Part shown: positions 32,923 to 42,356 of the stretch, one piece after another
Position numbering within the stretch: position 1 is the first letter of the stretch
How the letters are laid out: each line of letters starts with the position of its first letter
NCBI RefSeq assembly: GCF_030908215.1
Contig: NZ_JAVFJK010000015.1
Span: 1-64,000, forward strand
DNA length: 64,000 nt
Direction of reading: 5' to 3'
Source: Sinomonas sp. ASV486
GTDB lineage: Bacteria > Actinomycetota > Actinomycetes > Actinomycetales > Micrococcaceae
Program-made: the position numbers and the translations under genes
The notes under the pieces: model-generated
The model's input: only the letters and a program-made list of their open reading frames with translations
Database searches by the model: none
Told to the model about the DNA's origin: nothing

Positions 32923-32928
32923 TACCCT
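32923..32928 (+). promoter_or_regulatory. -10 element of a leaderless miaB promoter
   Basis: TACCCT ends 6 nt before the GTG at 32935. Confidence 0.55.
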
Positions 32929-32934
32929 TGATGG

Positions 32935-34470
32935 GTGAGTTCCCCCCTTTCCACTGAGGCGTCTGAGACAGCCGAGGCCACGCCCGAGCCGCGCTCCTAT
33001 GAGGTGCGCACGTTCGGCTGCCAGATGAACGTCCACGACTCGGAGCGCATGTCCGGCCTCCTCGAAGCCGCCGGCTATGTGCGGGCGCAGGACGGCGCCG
33101 ATGCGGACGTCGTCGTCTTCAACACGTGCGCGGTGCGCGAGAACGCGGACAACCGCCTCTACGGGAACCTCGGCCAGCTCCGCCCAGTCAAGGAGCGGAA
33201 CCCGGGCATGCAGATTGCGGTCGGCGGCTGCCTTGCCCAGAAGGACCGCGACACGATTCTGGCGAAGGCGCCTTGGGTCGATGCGGTGTTCGGGACCCAC
33301 AACGTCGGCGCCCTGCCCGCCCTTCTCGAGCGGGCCCGGCACAACGAGGAGGCCCAGCTGGAGATCCTCGAGTCGCTCGAGGTCTTCCCCTCGACGCTGC
33401 CCACCAAGCGCGATTCCGTCTACAGCAGCTGGGTCTCCATCTCGGTGGGCTGCAACAACACCTGCACGTTCTGCATCGTGCCGAGTCTGCGCGGCAAGGA
33501 GCGGGACCGACGCCCGGGCGAGATCCTCGCCGAAGTCCAGGCCCTCGTGGACGACGGCGCGATCGAGGTCACGCTCCTGGGCCAGAACGTCAACTCCTAC
33601 GGCGTCGAGTTCGGCGACCGCCTCGCGTTCGGCAAGCTCCTGCGCGCGTGCGGGCAGATCGAGGGGCTCGAGCGCGTCCGTTTCACGAGTCCCCACCCGG
33701 CGGCCTTCACGGACGACGTCATCGAGTCGATGGCCGAGACGCCGAACATCATGCCCCAGCTCCACATGCCTCTCCAGTCGGGCTCGGACAGGGTACTGCG
33801 CGAGATGCGCCGGTCCTACCGCAGCGCCAAGTTCCTCGGCATCCTGGACAAGGTCCGCGAACGCATCCCGCACGCGGCGATCACGACCGACATCATCGTG
33901 GGCTTCCCGGGCGAGACGGAGGAGGACTTCCAGGCGACGCTGGACGTGGTCGAGCGGGCGAGGTTCTCCAACGCGTTCACGTTCCAGTACTCCCAGCGTC
34001 CCGGGACGCCCGCCGCCACGCTGCCCGACCAGCTCCCCAAGGCCGTGGTCCAGGAGCGCTACGAGCGGCTCATCGCCCTCCAGGACCGCATCGCGGCCGA
34101 GGAGAACGCGCAGCAGGTGGGCCGGACGATCGAGGTCATGGCAACCGCCCAGGCGGGCCGCAAGGCGGAGGAGACGCATCGCCTCTCGGGCCGCGCGCGC
34201 GATAACCGACTCGTGCACTTCTCCGTCCCGGAGGGGGCTCAGGCGCCGCGCCCGGGCGACCTCGTGACGGTGACCGTGACGTCTGCAGCCCCGTTCCACC
34301 TCATCGCCGACCCTGCCTCGGCCGCCGACTATGCCCTTCGGCGCTCGCGCGCTGGGGACGCGTGGGACCGTTCGCAGGCCGACTCGTGCGGCGTCCCCTC
34401 ACCGGGGGCCGGTGGTGCCGGGCCAGCTGTGAGCCTGGGCATGCCGTCGATTCCCCTCCGTTCGGCGTAG
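32935..34470 (+). CDS. miaB: tRNA-2-methylthio-N6-dimethylallyladenosine synthase MiaB
   Basis: Radical SAM methylthiotransferase acting on A37 of tRNAs reading UNN codons, after MiaA. The N-terminal domain has the three cluster cysteines beginning with C29 (in TFGCQMN), the radical SAM cluster is C173, C177 and C180 (in CNNTCTFC), and a C-terminal TRAM domain follows near residue 390. The 511 residues include an extra low-complexity tail of about 60 residues. The GTG start fits a leaderless promoter; the overlapping ATG at 32931 is in another frame. miaA follows 3 nt later. Confidence 0.96.
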   Translation: MSSPLSTEASETAEATPEPRSYEVRTFGCQMNVHDSERMSGLLEAAGYVRAQDGADADVVVFNTCAVRENADNRLYGNLGQLRPVKERNPGMQIAVGGCLAQKDRDTILAKAPWVDAVFGTHNVGALPALLERARHNEEAQLEILESLEVFPSTLPTKRDSVYSSWVSISVGCNNTCTFCIVPSLRGKERDRRPGEILAEVQALVDDGAIEVTLLGQNVNSYGVEFGDRLAFGKLLRACGQIEGLERVRFTSPHPAAFTDDVIESMAETPNIMPQLHMPLQSGSDRVLREMRRSYRSAKFLGILDKVRERIPHAAITTDIIVGFPGETEEDFQATLDVVERARFSNAFTFQYSQRPGTPAATLPDQLPKAVVQERYERLIALQDRIAAEENAQQVGRTIEVMATAQAGRKAEETHRLSGRARDNRLVHFSVPEGAQAPRPGDLVTVTVTSAAPFHLIADPASAADYALRRSRAGDAWDRSQADSCGVPSPGAGGAGPAVSLGMPSIPLRSA

Positions 34471-34473
34471 CCG

Positions 34474-35499
34474 GTGCCGCCGAGCGAGGGCGGAGACCAA
34501 GGCGCTGCGTACGACGCCGGCCGCGCGCCCGCCGTCGTGCCCGCACCGTCCGTAGGCGGCGCTCCCGCCGTCATCGCGATCGTCGGGCCGACGGGGTCCG
34601 GCAAGTCGGACCTCGCGGTCGAGCTGGCCCTCGCGCTCGACGGCGAGGTCGTGAATGCCGACGCCCTCCAGTTCTACCGCGGCATGGACATCGGCACGGC
34701 CAAAATCACCCCCGCGGAGCGTCGCGGCGTTCCGCACCACCTCCTCGACGTCCTCGATGTGACGGAGGAGGCGTCCGTGTCGCGATTCCAGGCGTGGGCG
34801 CGCGGGGCCATCGCCGACATCCATGCGCGTGGCCGCCGGGCGATCCTCGTGGGCGGCTCGGGCCTGTACGTGCGGGCGGCGCTCGATGTCCTCGAGTTCC
34901 CGGGCACCGACCCCACCGTGCGTGCGCGCCTCGAGGCCGAGGCTGAGCGGGACGGCATCGCGCCGCTGCGCGACCGCCTCCGCGCCGTCGACCCCGTCTC
35001 GGCCGGGAGGCTCGGCGACACCCGCCGCGTGATCCGTGCCCTCGAGGTCCACGAGCTCACCGGGCGCCCCTTCAGCTCCTTCATGCCCGACCGCCAGTAC
35101 GCGGCCCCTGCCGTGCAGATCGGCCTCGATCTCGAGCGCGCCGTGCTCCACGAGCGGCTCGCCGCACGCGTCCACCGCATGGCCGACGCCGGCCTCGTCG
35201 CCGAGGTGGAACGGCTCGCCTCCGCGGGACTCAGGGAGGGCAGGACGGCATCGCGCGCGCTCGGCTATGGCCAGTTCCTCAGGGTCCTCGACGGGGAGTC
35301 CACCCCCGAGCAGGCGGTGGAGGAGACGATTGTCGCGACGCGCCAGTTCGCCCGCCGCCAGCTCACATGGTTCCGCGCCGACCCCCGCGTCCACTGGCTC
35401 GACGCCCTGGCCCGAGACGTGGTGGAGCAGGCGCTCGCCCTCGTGCGGGCCGCAGACAAGGGCGACGACCGTGAGGCCGCCGGTAGGCTGGAGCCATGA
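34474..35499 (+). CDS. miaA: tRNA dimethylallyltransferase MiaA
   Basis: Transfers the dimethylallyl group to A37 of tRNA, giving the substrate of MiaB. The P-loop is [11 protein letters not shown] (about residue 38); the conserved [27 protein letters not shown] and [10 protein letters not shown] segments are present. 341 residues, including an N-terminal extension of about 30. The GTG lies 3 nt after the miaB stop. The gene's last codons contain the dapF -10 and the stop overlaps the dapF ATG. Confidence 0.95.
   Translation: MPPSEGGDQGAAYDAGRAPAVVPAPSVGGAPAVIAIVGPTGSGKSDLAVELALALDGEVVNADALQFYRGMDIGTAKITPAERRGVPHHLLDVLDVTEEASVSRFQAWARGAIADIHARGRRAILVGGSGLYVRAALDVLEFPGTDPTVRARLEAEAERDGIAPLRDRLRAVDPVSAGRLGDTRRVIRALEVHELTGRPFSSFMPDRQYAAPAVQIGLDLERAVLHERLAARVHRMADAGLVAEVERLASAGLREGRTASRALGYGQFLRVLDGESTPEQAVEETIVATRQFARRQLTWFRADPRVHWLDALARDVVEQALALVRAADKGDDREAAGRLEP
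35484..35489 (+). promoter_or_regulatory. -10 element of a leaderless dapF promoter inside miaA
   Basis: TAGGCT ends 6 nt before the dapF ATG at 35496 and lies within the final codons of miaA. Confidence 0.6.
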
Positions 35500-36437
35500 C
35501 CGTCTCAGCCCAGTCCGCCCCTGACGTCCTCCACAGCCTCGTCGGCCTGCCTTTCGCGAAGGGCCACGGCACCGGCAACGATTTCGTCCTCGTGGCCGAC
35601 CCGGCGGGGGACAGGCATCTGGCCGAGGCCGAGGCGGCGGCCCTGTGCGACCGCCACCAAGGGATCGGCGCCGACGGGCTCATCCGCGCCATCCGGTGCC
35701 GCGAGCTCCCCGAGGGCGCAGCCATCCTTGCCGAGGAGCCCGCGGCGGAATGGTTCATGGACTACCGCAACGCGGACGGGTCGCTGTCGGAGATGTGCGG
35801 CAACGGCGTCCGCGTCTTTGTCGCGTTCCTCCTCGACCAGGGGCTCGTCGAGCTCGCGCCGGGCGAGGTGCTCCCCATCGGAACCCGGGCCGGGGTCAAG
35901 CGGGTCGAGCGGCGCGAGGGCGGGTTCGCCGTCGACATGGGGCCGTGGGCCTTCATCGACCCGCAGCAGGCCGAGGCGGTCGCGAGCGACGCGACGGTCG
36001 AGGCCGTGGGCCTCGACGTTGCCAGGCCGGCCCTGAGCGTGACGATGGGCAACCCGCACACCGTCGTGGCCCTCGCCGAGCCTGCTGAACTCGAGGCGCT
36101 TGGCCTGTATTCGGCGCCTGTGGTCGAGCCCGTGCCGCCGCACGGCACCAATGTTGAGTTCGTCGTTCCCGCCGAGCCACTCGTGAGCGGCGGGGTCGGC
36201 AGCATCTCGATGAGGGTGCACGAACGTGGGGTCGGCGAGACCCAGTCGTGCGGAACTGGCGCGTGCGCGGCCGCTGTGGCGATCCGCTACTGGGCAGGTG
36301 TCGGCGCCCCCAACCGGTGGGAGGTCGCAGTTCCGGGCGGTACGGTCGGCGTCGCGTTCATCCCCGGCAGCGACGGCCGCGAGCATGTCGAGCTCTCGGG
36401 GCCCGCGGTGATCGTGGCCCACGGGCTTCTGGGTTAG
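35496..36437 (+). CDS. dapF: Diaminopimelate epimerase
   Basis: PLP-independent two-base racemase converting LL- to meso-diaminopimelate. The two catalytic cysteines are C101 (in MCGNGVRVF) and C252 (in [13 protein letters not shown]). The start [12 protein letters not shown] is typical. 313 residues, slightly longer than E. coli DapF because of an N-terminal extension and an Ala/Glu insertion near residue 75. It overlaps miaA by 4 nt but seems to have its own leaderless promoter. Confidence 0.96.
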   Translation: MTVSAQSAPDVLHSLVGLPFAKGHGTGNDFVLVADPAGDRHLAEAEAAALCDRHQGIGADGLIRAIRCRELPEGAAILAEEPAAEWFMDYRNADGSLSEMCGNGVRVFVAFLLDQGLVELAPGEVLPIGTRAGVKRVERREGGFAVDMGPWAFIDPQQAEAVASDATVEAVGLDVARPALSVTMGNPHTVVALAEPAELEALGLYSAPVVEPVPPHGTNVEFVVPAEPLVSGGVGSISMRVHERGVGETQSCGTGACAAAVAIRYWAGVGAPNRWEVAVPGGTVGVAFIPGSDGREHVELSGPAVIVAHGLLG

Positions 36438-36477
36438 AGATAAGAAGGGCGCCGCCCGCAGTTCGAAGCCCGCAGCC

Positions 36478-37089
36478 TCAGCGGGTGCGGGTGACCACGA
36501 GCACCCGGAAGCCTTTCGACGTCGCCGCCCGTGCGACGTCGTACGCGTCACCGAGCTCCTGGGCGAGCCACAGGGCAAGGGAGTCGGAGCCGAGGTTCTT
36601 CTGCACCACGAGCCAGGCCTCGCCGCCCACGATGAGCCGCGGCAGCCACGTCGTGAGCAGCTCGTGGAGCGCGGCCTTGCCGATGCGGATCGGTGGATTG
36701 GACCAGATGGTCCCGAAACGCACCTCCGGGCCGACGGCTTCGGGCAGCTCAGGGGCAACGTTGTCCAGGCCCAGGAGCGCGGCGTTCTCGCCCGTGAGGG
36801 ACAGGCTGCGGGTGTTGACGTCCACGGCGTGGACGGTCGCGGCCGGGGAACGGAGGGCCATCGTGAGCGCAATCGGGCCCCATCCGCAGCCGATGTCCAG
36901 CAGATGGCCCTCGGCCGCGGGGGCGGGCGCCTCCGCCAAGAGGACCGCGGTGCCCTTGTCGATCCCGTCGGGACTGAAGATGCCGCCCGCGGTGCGCAGT
37001 GTCACCTCGCGGCCGTCGAGCACCACGCGGAGCGGCCGGCGTACGTCCGGCACGCCCGGTTCGGCAGTGAAGTAGTGGGCCTGGTCCAT
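36478..37089 (-). CDS. Class I SAM-dependent methyltransferase, RsmC/RlmG-like
   Basis: 203 residues. SAM motif I is LLDIGCGWGPIALTMA; the catalytic SNPPIRIGK matches the NPP[F/I] motif of N2-guanine or N6-adenine methyltransferases of rRNA (RsmC/RlmG class). The FSPDGIDKGTAVLL segment before motif I is also typical of that class. The true substrate is probably a 16S rRNA guanine, by family analogy. Two ATGs compete, at 37095 and 37089; TACGCT ends 8 nt before 37089 and would place transcription start after 37095, so I chose 37089 with little margin. The gene is convergent with dapF. Confidence 0.85.
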   Translation of the reverse strand: MDQAHYFTAEPGVPDVRRPLRVVLDGREVTLRTAGGIFSPDGIDKGTAVLLAEAPAPAAEGHLLDIGCGWGPIALTMALRSPAATVHAVDVNTRSLSLTGENAALLGLDNVAPELPEAVGPEVRFGTIWSNPPIRIGKAALHELLTTWLPRLIVGGEAWLVVQKNLGSDSLALWLAQELGDAYDVARAATSKGFRVLVVTRTR

Positions 37090-37173
37090 AGGCATCCAGC
37101 GTAGCGCCAGCGCAGCGTCGAACCGGCCCGGGCAGATGCCTCCACGGCGGGACCTGCCCCTTGGCGCGTCCGC

Positions 37174-37179
37174 TACAAT
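37174..37179 (+). promoter_or_regulatory. -10 element of a leaderless mini-ORF promoter upstream of hflX
   Basis: TACAAT ends 7 nt before the ATG at 37187. Confidence 0.55.
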
Positions 37180-37186
37180 GGATGGC

Positions 37187-37204
37187 ATGCTGTTCTTCAA
37201 CTGA
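37187..37204 (+). CDS. Five-residue upstream ORF (MLFFN) before hflX
   Basis: ATG CTG TTC TTC AAC TGA, placed exactly where a leaderless transcript from TACAAT (37174) would begin. It lies 232 nt upstream of the hflX start codon. Between them are GC-rich hairpins, including CCCGAGC/GCTCGGG at 37332-37348, and a second promoter. Such a peptide could sense ribosome stalling and control hflX, whose product rescues stalled or antibiotic-blocked ribosomes. This is inferred from position only; I know of no specific precedent for this peptide. Confidence 0.35.
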   Translation: MLFFN

Positions 37205-37331
37205 CGCCGTGTGCACTCCGCCGCCGATGCCGCCCTGAGGGGCCGCAGGGGCCGCACCCAGCGATCCAGCCTGCGCCGATGTCCATTCCGGCCGGGACCA
37301 TGAGCAGACATTCCAAGGAGCTTCAGTGCCA

Positions 37332-37348
37332 CCCGAGCACCGCTCGGG
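37332..37348 (+). promoter_or_regulatory. Hairpin in the hflX leader
   Basis: CCCGAGC (37332-37338) pairs with GCTCGGG (37342-37348) across a 3-nt loop. It could be an attenuator for transcripts starting at 37187. There is no U-tract. Confidence 0.35.
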
Positions 37349-37406
37349 GACCTCTCCGCAGGCCCCCATCCCCACCCCCGACACCGCTGGCACTACCTGC
37401 CCGCAC

Positions 37407-37412
37407 TATTCT
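37407..37412 (+). promoter_or_regulatory. Proximal -10 element of hflX
   Basis: TATTCT, predicted start near 37419, giving a leader of about 18 nt that includes the binding site AAAGGAG (37427-37433). Confidence 0.5.
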
Positions 37413-37436
37413 GGAACTGCATCCGCAAAGGAGACC

Positions 37437-39098
37437 ATGACCCACAACCAGCACTCCGCCGGACCGGCGAGCGAGAAGTCAGCCCGCGAACGCGCCCAGC
37501 ACACCCCCGACGGCCATACCCCCGACGGTGCCGCGGCTGACGGCGGCGGCCAGCAGGACTTGAGCCCGGCCGACATCCAGGCCGTGATCGACAGGATTCT
37601 CGCCAAGGAAGAGGCCGCCAAGGCCAAGGGCGCAGCCCGCGGGGCCGACCCGGCTACCCGCAATGCCCTCGGAGACGGCAAGGCGCTGGCCATCTCGGAC
37701 CTCGTGACCGAGCATGGGGACTACGACGGCGACCAGCAGGACCTCGCGGAACGCCGAGCCCTGCGCCGCGTCGCTGGCCTGTCCACCGAGCTCGAGGACG
37801 TCACGGAGGTCGAGTACCGGCAGCTCCGCCTCGAGCGGGTGGTCCTTGCGGGGCTCTGGTCCGAGGGCACGCTCGAGGACGCGGAGAATTCGCTCCGCGA
37901 GCTCTCCGCCCTCGCCGAGACCGCCGGGTCCGAGGTCCTCGACGGAGTCGTCCAGCGTCGGCAGAAGCCCGACGCCGGAACGTTCCTCGGCTCCGGCAAG
38001 GCGCTCGAACTGCGGGACATCGTCGCTGCGACCGGCGCGGACACCGTGGTGGTCGACTCCGAGCTCTCGCCGTCCCAGCGCCGTGGCCTCGAGGACATCG
38101 TCAAGGTCAAGGTCATTGACCGGACCGCTCTCATCCTGGACATCTTCGCGCAGCACGCGAAGAGCCGCGAGGGCAAGGCACAGGTCGAGCTCGCCCAGCT
38201 CGAGTACCTGCTCCCGCGCCTGCGTGGCTGGGGCGAGTCGATGTCCCGGCAGGCAGGTGGCCGAGTGGGCGCCGCCGGCGGCGGCATCGGCTCCCGTGGT
38301 CCCGGTGAGACGAAGATCGAACTCGACCGACGGCGCATCCGCACGCGCATGGCCAAGCTCCGCCGGGAGATCGCGGGCATGAAGCCCGCCCGCGAGACGA
38401 AGCGGGCCAACCGCAAGCGCAACGAGATCCCGTCCGTCGCGATCGCCGGCTACACGAACGCGGGCAAGTCCTCCCTCCTGAACCGTCTCACCGACGCTGG
38501 GGTCCTCGTGCAGAACGCCCTGTTCGCGACCCTCGACCCCACGGTGCGCAAGGCCGAGACCCCGGACGGGCTCCCGTACACGCTCGCCGACACGGTCGGA
38601 TTCGTCCGGTCCCTTCCGACGCAGCTGGTCGAGGCCTTCCGCTCCACGCTCGAGGAGGTCGCCGACGCGGATCTCATCCTCCACGTCGTGGACGCCTCTC
38701 ACCCGGATCCCGAGGGCCAGATCGCTGCCGTCCGCCAGGTCCTGAACGACGTGGACGCGCGCAAGGTGCCCGAGATCATCGTCCTGAACAAGGCCGACGC
38801 CGCCGACCCCTTCGTCCTCGAGCGGCTGCGGCAGCGCGAGCCGCGGCACGTCATCGTCTCAGCCCGAACGGGGCTGGGGATCGACGAGCTGAAGGAGGCC
38901 ATCAGCGACGCCATTCCGCGGCCCGACGTGGTGCTCACGCTCCTCGTGCCGTACAGCCGCGGTGACATCCTCAGCCGGCTCCACACCTCGAGCGCGGAGA
39001 TCCGGTCGCTCGAGCACGTCGAGGCCGGAACCCGCGTCGACGCCGTGGTCCGGGAGGAGTTCGCGGCCGAGCTGGCGCCGTTCGTGGTCCATGACTGA
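37437..39098 (+). CDS. hflX: Ribosome-associated GTPase HflX
   Basis: GTPase that splits stalled 70S ribosomes after heat or antibiotic stress; in mycobacteria it contributes to macrolide-lincosamide resistance. The N-terminal HflX domain contains GAAGGGIGSRGPGETKIE. The G domain has G1 GYTNAGKSS (about residue 338), the DTVGF G3 motif and NKAD G4. 553 residues, the first 70 of which are a polar actinobacterial extension. The frame is open to GTG 37326, but ATG 37437 has AAAGGAG just upstream. It overlaps dinG by 8 nt. Confidence 0.95.
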   Translation: MTHNQHSAGPASEKSARERAQHTPDGHTPDGAAADGGGQQDLSPADIQAVIDRILAKEEAAKAKGAARGADPATRNALGDGKALAISDLVTEHGDYDGDQQDLAERRALRRVAGLSTELEDVTEVEYRQLRLERVVLAGLWSEGTLEDAENSLRELSALAETAGSEVLDGVVQRRQKPDAGTFLGSGKALELRDIVAATGADTVVVDSELSPSQRRGLEDIVKVKVIDRTALILDIFAQHAKSREGKAQVELAQLEYLLPRLRGWGESMSRQAGGRVGAAGGGIGSRGPGETKIELDRRRIRTRMAKLRREIAGMKPARETKRANRKRNEIPSVAIAGYTNAGKSSLLNRLTDAGVLVQNALFATLDPTVRKAETPDGLPYTLADTVGFVRSLPTQLVEAFRSTLEEVADADLILHVVDASHPDPEGQIAAVRQVLNDVDARKVPEIIVLNKADAADPFVLERLRQREPRHVIVSARTGLGIDELKEAISDAIPRPDVVLTLLVPYSRGDILSRLHTSSAEIRSLEHVEAGTRVDAVVREEFAAELAPFVVHD

Positions 39099-41286
39099 TC
39101 CGGCCCGGGCTGATCTGTCGCTGACTGTTCGGTCAGCTGCTCTGCCCTCACCGGCTGTTCCGTCGCCAGCTGGTCCGTCATCCGGGGGAGCGGACGACGG
39201 CGGGTACGCCCCCGCCGTCGTCCGCTCACCGTCCAGCCCTGAGCGCTCACCGTCCGGCACGGAGACACCAGCGGACGCTCCGGAGGGCGCGGCGCTCGCG
39301 CTGCTGGACACCGCCGTCGCGGCGATGGGCGGGCAGCAGCGCGAGGGGCAGCACGAGATGGCGCGGCAGGTCACGAGGGCCATCGAGGAGGGCCATCATC
39401 TCCTCGTCCAAGCGGGCACGGGCACAGGCAAGTCGCTCGCGTACCTTGTGCCGCTCATAGCGCACGCCCAGACAAGCGAGAGGCCGGCTGTGGTGGCCAC
39501 AGCGACGCTCGCCCTGCAGGCCCAGATCGTGGGCCGCGACCTGCCGCGGCTGCTCGAGGCGATCACGCCCGAGCTCGAAAGGCCCGTCGATGTGGCCCTC
39601 GTCAAGGGGCGGTCGAACTATCTGTGCCGGCACAAGCTCGAAGGGGGTTTCCCGACCGAGGAGCCCGCCGAGGGCCAGCTCTTCGCGGTCGGCGAGGATA
39701 CCGCCGTCGTGCATCCAGGCACGGGGCCGACGACTCAGCTGGGCCGCGAGGTCCAACGTCTGCGCGAGTGGGCCGGCGAGACGGAGACGGGCGACCGCGA
39801 CGATCTCGTTCCCGGCGTGACCGACCGTGCGTGGCGGCAGGTCTCGGTGACCGCCCTCGAGTGCATCGGCGCCCAGAAGTGTCCCTTCGCCGCCGAGTGC
39901 TTCAGCGAGCTCGCGCGGCAGCACGGCGCCGAGGCGGACATCGTCGTGACGAACCACGCCATGCTTGCGATCAACGCGTTCGAGGGGCTCAACGTGCTGC
40001 CCGAGTACGACGTCGTGGTGGTCGACGAGGCGCATGAGCTCGCCGACCGGGTCACCGGTGCGGTGAGTGCCCAGCTGTCCGCACAGATGATCCAGGCCGC
40101 CGCGTCGAGCGCGCGGAGGCACTGCGCGATTTCCGTCGACGCGCTCCACTCGGCTGCGACCGCCCTCGAACTGTCCCTCACCTCGGCACCGACCGGGCTT
40201 CTTCCCCGCGGCCTCAATGAGGAGCAGTCCCAGGATGTGGGCCTTGTCCGGGACGCGTGCCGCGTGGCACTTTCCGAGTCGAAGCCCGGCGACGGGCAGT
40301 CGGCCGACGGCGGCCGTCAGATCGCGCGCTCGAGGCTCCTCGAAGTCCTCGAGGTGTGCGAGCGGATCCTCGATGCCGAGGTGAATCGCGAAGTCGTGTG
40401 GGTCACGCGCATGGGCGCTCCGGATCCGATCACCGGCTATGCGGCCGCGGACGACAATGGGCCCGCGATGCTGCATATCGCCCCGCTCAACGTCGGGGGG
40501 CGCCTGCGCGATGGGCTCTTCGACGGGCACACCGTTGTCCTGACGAGCGCGACCCTTGCGATCGGCTCGGCGTTCGAGCCGACTGCAGGAGGCCTCGGGC
40601 TCCTCGGCGCGGGCGCGCCATCCTGGACGGGCGTCGACGTCGGATCACCGTTCGACTACCCCAAGCAGGGCATGCTGTACGTGGCCAGACATCTCCCCAA
40701 GCCCGGGCGCGGCGTCTCGCCCGAGGCCCTCGACGAGCTCGCGGCGCTCCTGACGGCCTCTCATGGCGGGGCGCTGTGCCTGTTCTCGTCGCGGCGCGCC
40801 GCAGAGGACGCGGCCGAGCAGCTGCGCGCGCGGCTCGGAATGACGATCCTGTGCCAGGGCGAGTCGTCGATGAGCGCCCTCGTGCGGCAGTTCTCCGCCG
40901 AGCCGGACACGTGCCTGTTCGGCACGATGTCCCTCTGGCAGGGCGTCGACGTCCCCGGCCAGTCCTGCAGGCTCGTCGTGATCGACCGCATCCCGTTCCC
41001 GCGGCCAGACGATCCGCTCATGACGGCGCGCTCGCGCGCAGTCGCCCAAGCGGGCGGGAACGGCTTCATGAGTGTCTCCGCGACCCATGCCGCCGTCAGG
41101 CTCGCTCAGGGCGCGGGTCGGCTCATCCGCTCGACGGCGGACCGCGGCGTCGTCGCGGTGCTCGACTCGCGCCTCGCCACCGAACGCTACGGCGCGTTCC
41201 TGCGCAGTGCACTGCCGCCGCTGTGGGGAACGACGGACCGGCGCGTCGTCCTCGACGCGCTCGCGCGGCTCGCCCAGGCCGGCTGA
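39091..41286 (+). CDS. dinG: DinG-type ATP-dependent DNA helicase
   Basis: XPD/DinG-like superfamily 2 helicase of DNA repair. Walker A is AGTGTGKSLAYL (about residue 109) and the DEAH box is VVDEAHEL. Cysteines in NYLCRHK and CIGAQKCPFAAEC are placed as [4Fe-4S] cluster ligands, and motif VI is in QGAGRLIRS. In 731 residues the first 70 are a Ser/Pro-rich low-complexity segment. ATG 39091 overlaps the hflX stop, so the two are coupled. The gene converges on lexA with a 13-bp gap. No LexA box was seen near it. Confidence 0.92.
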   Translation: MTDPARADLSLTVRSAALPSPAVPSPAGPSSGGADDGGYAPAVVRSPSSPERSPSGTETPADAPEGAALALLDTAVAAMGGQQREGQHEMARQVTRAIEEGHHLLVQAGTGTGKSLAYLVPLIAHAQTSERPAVVATATLALQAQIVGRDLPRLLEAITPELERPVDVALVKGRSNYLCRHKLEGGFPTEEPAEGQLFAVGEDTAVVHPGTGPTTQLGREVQRLREWAGETETGDRDDLVPGVTDRAWRQVSVTALECIGAQKCPFAAECFSELARQHGAEADIVVTNHAMLAINAFEGLNVLPEYDVVVVDEAHELADRVTGAVSAQLSAQMIQAAASSARRHCAISVDALHSAATALELSLTSAPTGLLPRGLNEEQSQDVGLVRDACRVALSESKPGDGQSADGGRQIARSRLLEVLEVCERILDAEVNREVVWVTRMGAPDPITGYAAADDNGPAMLHIAPLNVGGRLRDGLFDGHTVVLTSATLAIGSAFEPTAGGLGLLGAGAPSWTGVDVGSPFDYPKQGMLYVARHLPKPGRGVSPEALDELAALLTASHGGALCLFSSRRAAEDAAEQLRARLGMTILCQGESSMSALVRQFSAEPDTCLFGTMSLWQGVDVPGQSCRLVVIDRIPFPRPDDPLMTARSRAVAQAGGNGFMSVSATHAAVRLAQGAGRLIRSTADRGVVAVLDSRLATERYGAFLRSALPPLWGTTDRRVVLDALARLAQAG

Positions 41287-41299
41287 CGCCCGACGGCGC

Positions 41300-42007
41300 T
41301 TAGACGGACCGGAGGACCGAGACGACCCTGCCCATGACCGTGGCCTGGTCGCCGAGGATGGGCTCGTACTGCGTGTTCTGCGGCAGAAGCCACGTGTGTC
41401 CGTCGCGTTGACGGAACGTCTTGACCGTGGCCTCGTCGTCGAGGAGGGCCGCGACGATGTCTCCGTTCTCGGCGCTGTTCTGACGGCGGACGACGACCCA
41501 GTCGCCGTCGCAGATCGCGGCGTCGATCATCGAATCGCCCTTGACCTTGAGCATGAAGAGCTCGCCGTAGCCCACGAGCTGCCGGGGGAGGGGCATGACG
41601 TCTTCGACGGACTGGTCGGCGAGGATCGGTCCACCGGCGGCGATACGTCCCACGAGCGGAACCATTGCCGTGTCCGCCGCGCTTGCCATGCTCTCGAGCG
41701 TCGCGCCGCCCGCTCCGACCAGGGAAGCCGCGCCATCTTCGCTCACGCTCAGCTCGCCCTCGTCGAGGGTCAGCGGCATGAGCACCTCCATGGCACGCGG
41801 GCGCTTGGGGTCCCGCCGGAGGTAGCCGAGCTTCTCGAGCTGGCTGAGCTGGTGGGTGACGCTCGAGAGGCTTGCGAGGCCGACCGTGTCGCCGATCTCG
41901 CGCATCGACGGCGGATAGCCCTTGACCTGAACCGACCGCTGGATCGTCTCGAGGATCCGCTTCTGGCGCGCGGTCAGTCCCTTCGCTGAGTTGGTCCGTG
42001 GTGCCAT
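41300..42007 (-). CDS. lexA: LexA repressor
   Basis: SOS master repressor, inactivated by RecA-stimulated self-cleavage. The N-terminal winged helix ([24 protein letters not shown]) binds SOS boxes. The cleavage site is A124-G125 (in RIAAGGP), with catalytic Ser159 (KGDSMI) and Lys196 (EATVKTF). 235 residues. The frame stays open to 42190, but the upstream part is Arg/Pro-rich and unlike LexA; ATG 42007 gives [15 protein letters not shown]. The predicted promoter lies 150 nt upstream and overlaps a LexA box, indicating autoregulation and an unusually long leader. Confidence 0.95.
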   Translation of the reverse strand: MAPRTNSAKGLTARQKRILETIQRSVQVKGYPPSMREIGDTVGLASLSSVTHQLSQLEKLGYLRRDPKRPRAMEVLMPLTLDEGELSVSEDGAASLVGAGGATLESMASAADTAMVPLVGRIAAGGPILADQSVEDVMPLPRQLVGYGELFMLKVKGDSMIDAAICDGDWVVVRRQNSAENGDIVAALLDDEATVKTFRQRDGHTWLLPQNTQYEPILGDQATVMGRVVSVLRSV

Positions 42008-42161
42008 GCCGCCCCTGCCCCTTCGTCGCAGCCGCCGCGTCCGACGGCGTGCTGGTGGTCTCCGGACCAGAACTGTCGGACCCCCTCGGCACCATGCCTT
42101 CATGGCCTTCAAGGGGAACAGCGCTGGATCCGGGTTCGGGCCCGTGCCCGGTGTTGTTCCC

Positions 42162-42190
42162 ACCGTAGGGCAGTTCCGTGCACCTTTCAA
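42162..42190 (-). promoter_or_regulatory. lexA promoter (-35 TTGAAA, -10 TACGGT)
   Basis: On the minus strand, TTGAAA (42190-42185) and TACGGT (42167-42162) are separated by exactly 17 bp. The -35 is overlapped by the LexA box at 42187-42202. Confidence 0.7.
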
Positions 42191-42202
42191 ACATTTGTTC
42201 GA
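42187..42202. promoter_or_regulatory. LexA (SOS) box, lexA-proximal
   Basis: TCAAACATTTGTTCGA differs from TCGAAC-N4-GTTCGA at one position. Confidence 0.8.
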
Positions 42203-42252
42203 GCGAGTCTGGACATCGCTCGCCGACAGATGCTAAGAAGTATCTAAACGAT

Positions 42253-42268
42253 TCGAAAGTTCATTCGA
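42253..42268. promoter_or_regulatory. Second LexA (SOS) box, between lexA and the LysM gene
   Basis: TCGAAAGTTCATTCGA has the outer TCGAA/TTCGA arms intact and two symmetric mismatches. It lies 104 nt before the LysM protein ATG and probably serves that gene. Confidence 0.6.
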
Positions 42269-42356
42269 AAATCGATTGGCTGCAGGGCCCAAAGCTTCGT
42301 ATAGCTTCGAACCGTCTGGTTCGTCGGGTCGGCGGCAGAGTAGGGGAAGGCACACC

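Noticed and set aside
37090-37173. WhiB7-type AT-rich activator site upstream of the hflX leader
   Set aside because: The region before the -10 is GC-rich and has no AT-rich tract next to a -35.
42307-42324. A third LexA-like site (TCGAAC and GTTCGT) before the LysM gene
   Set aside because: The half-sites are good but are separated by 6 bp instead of the required 4 bp.
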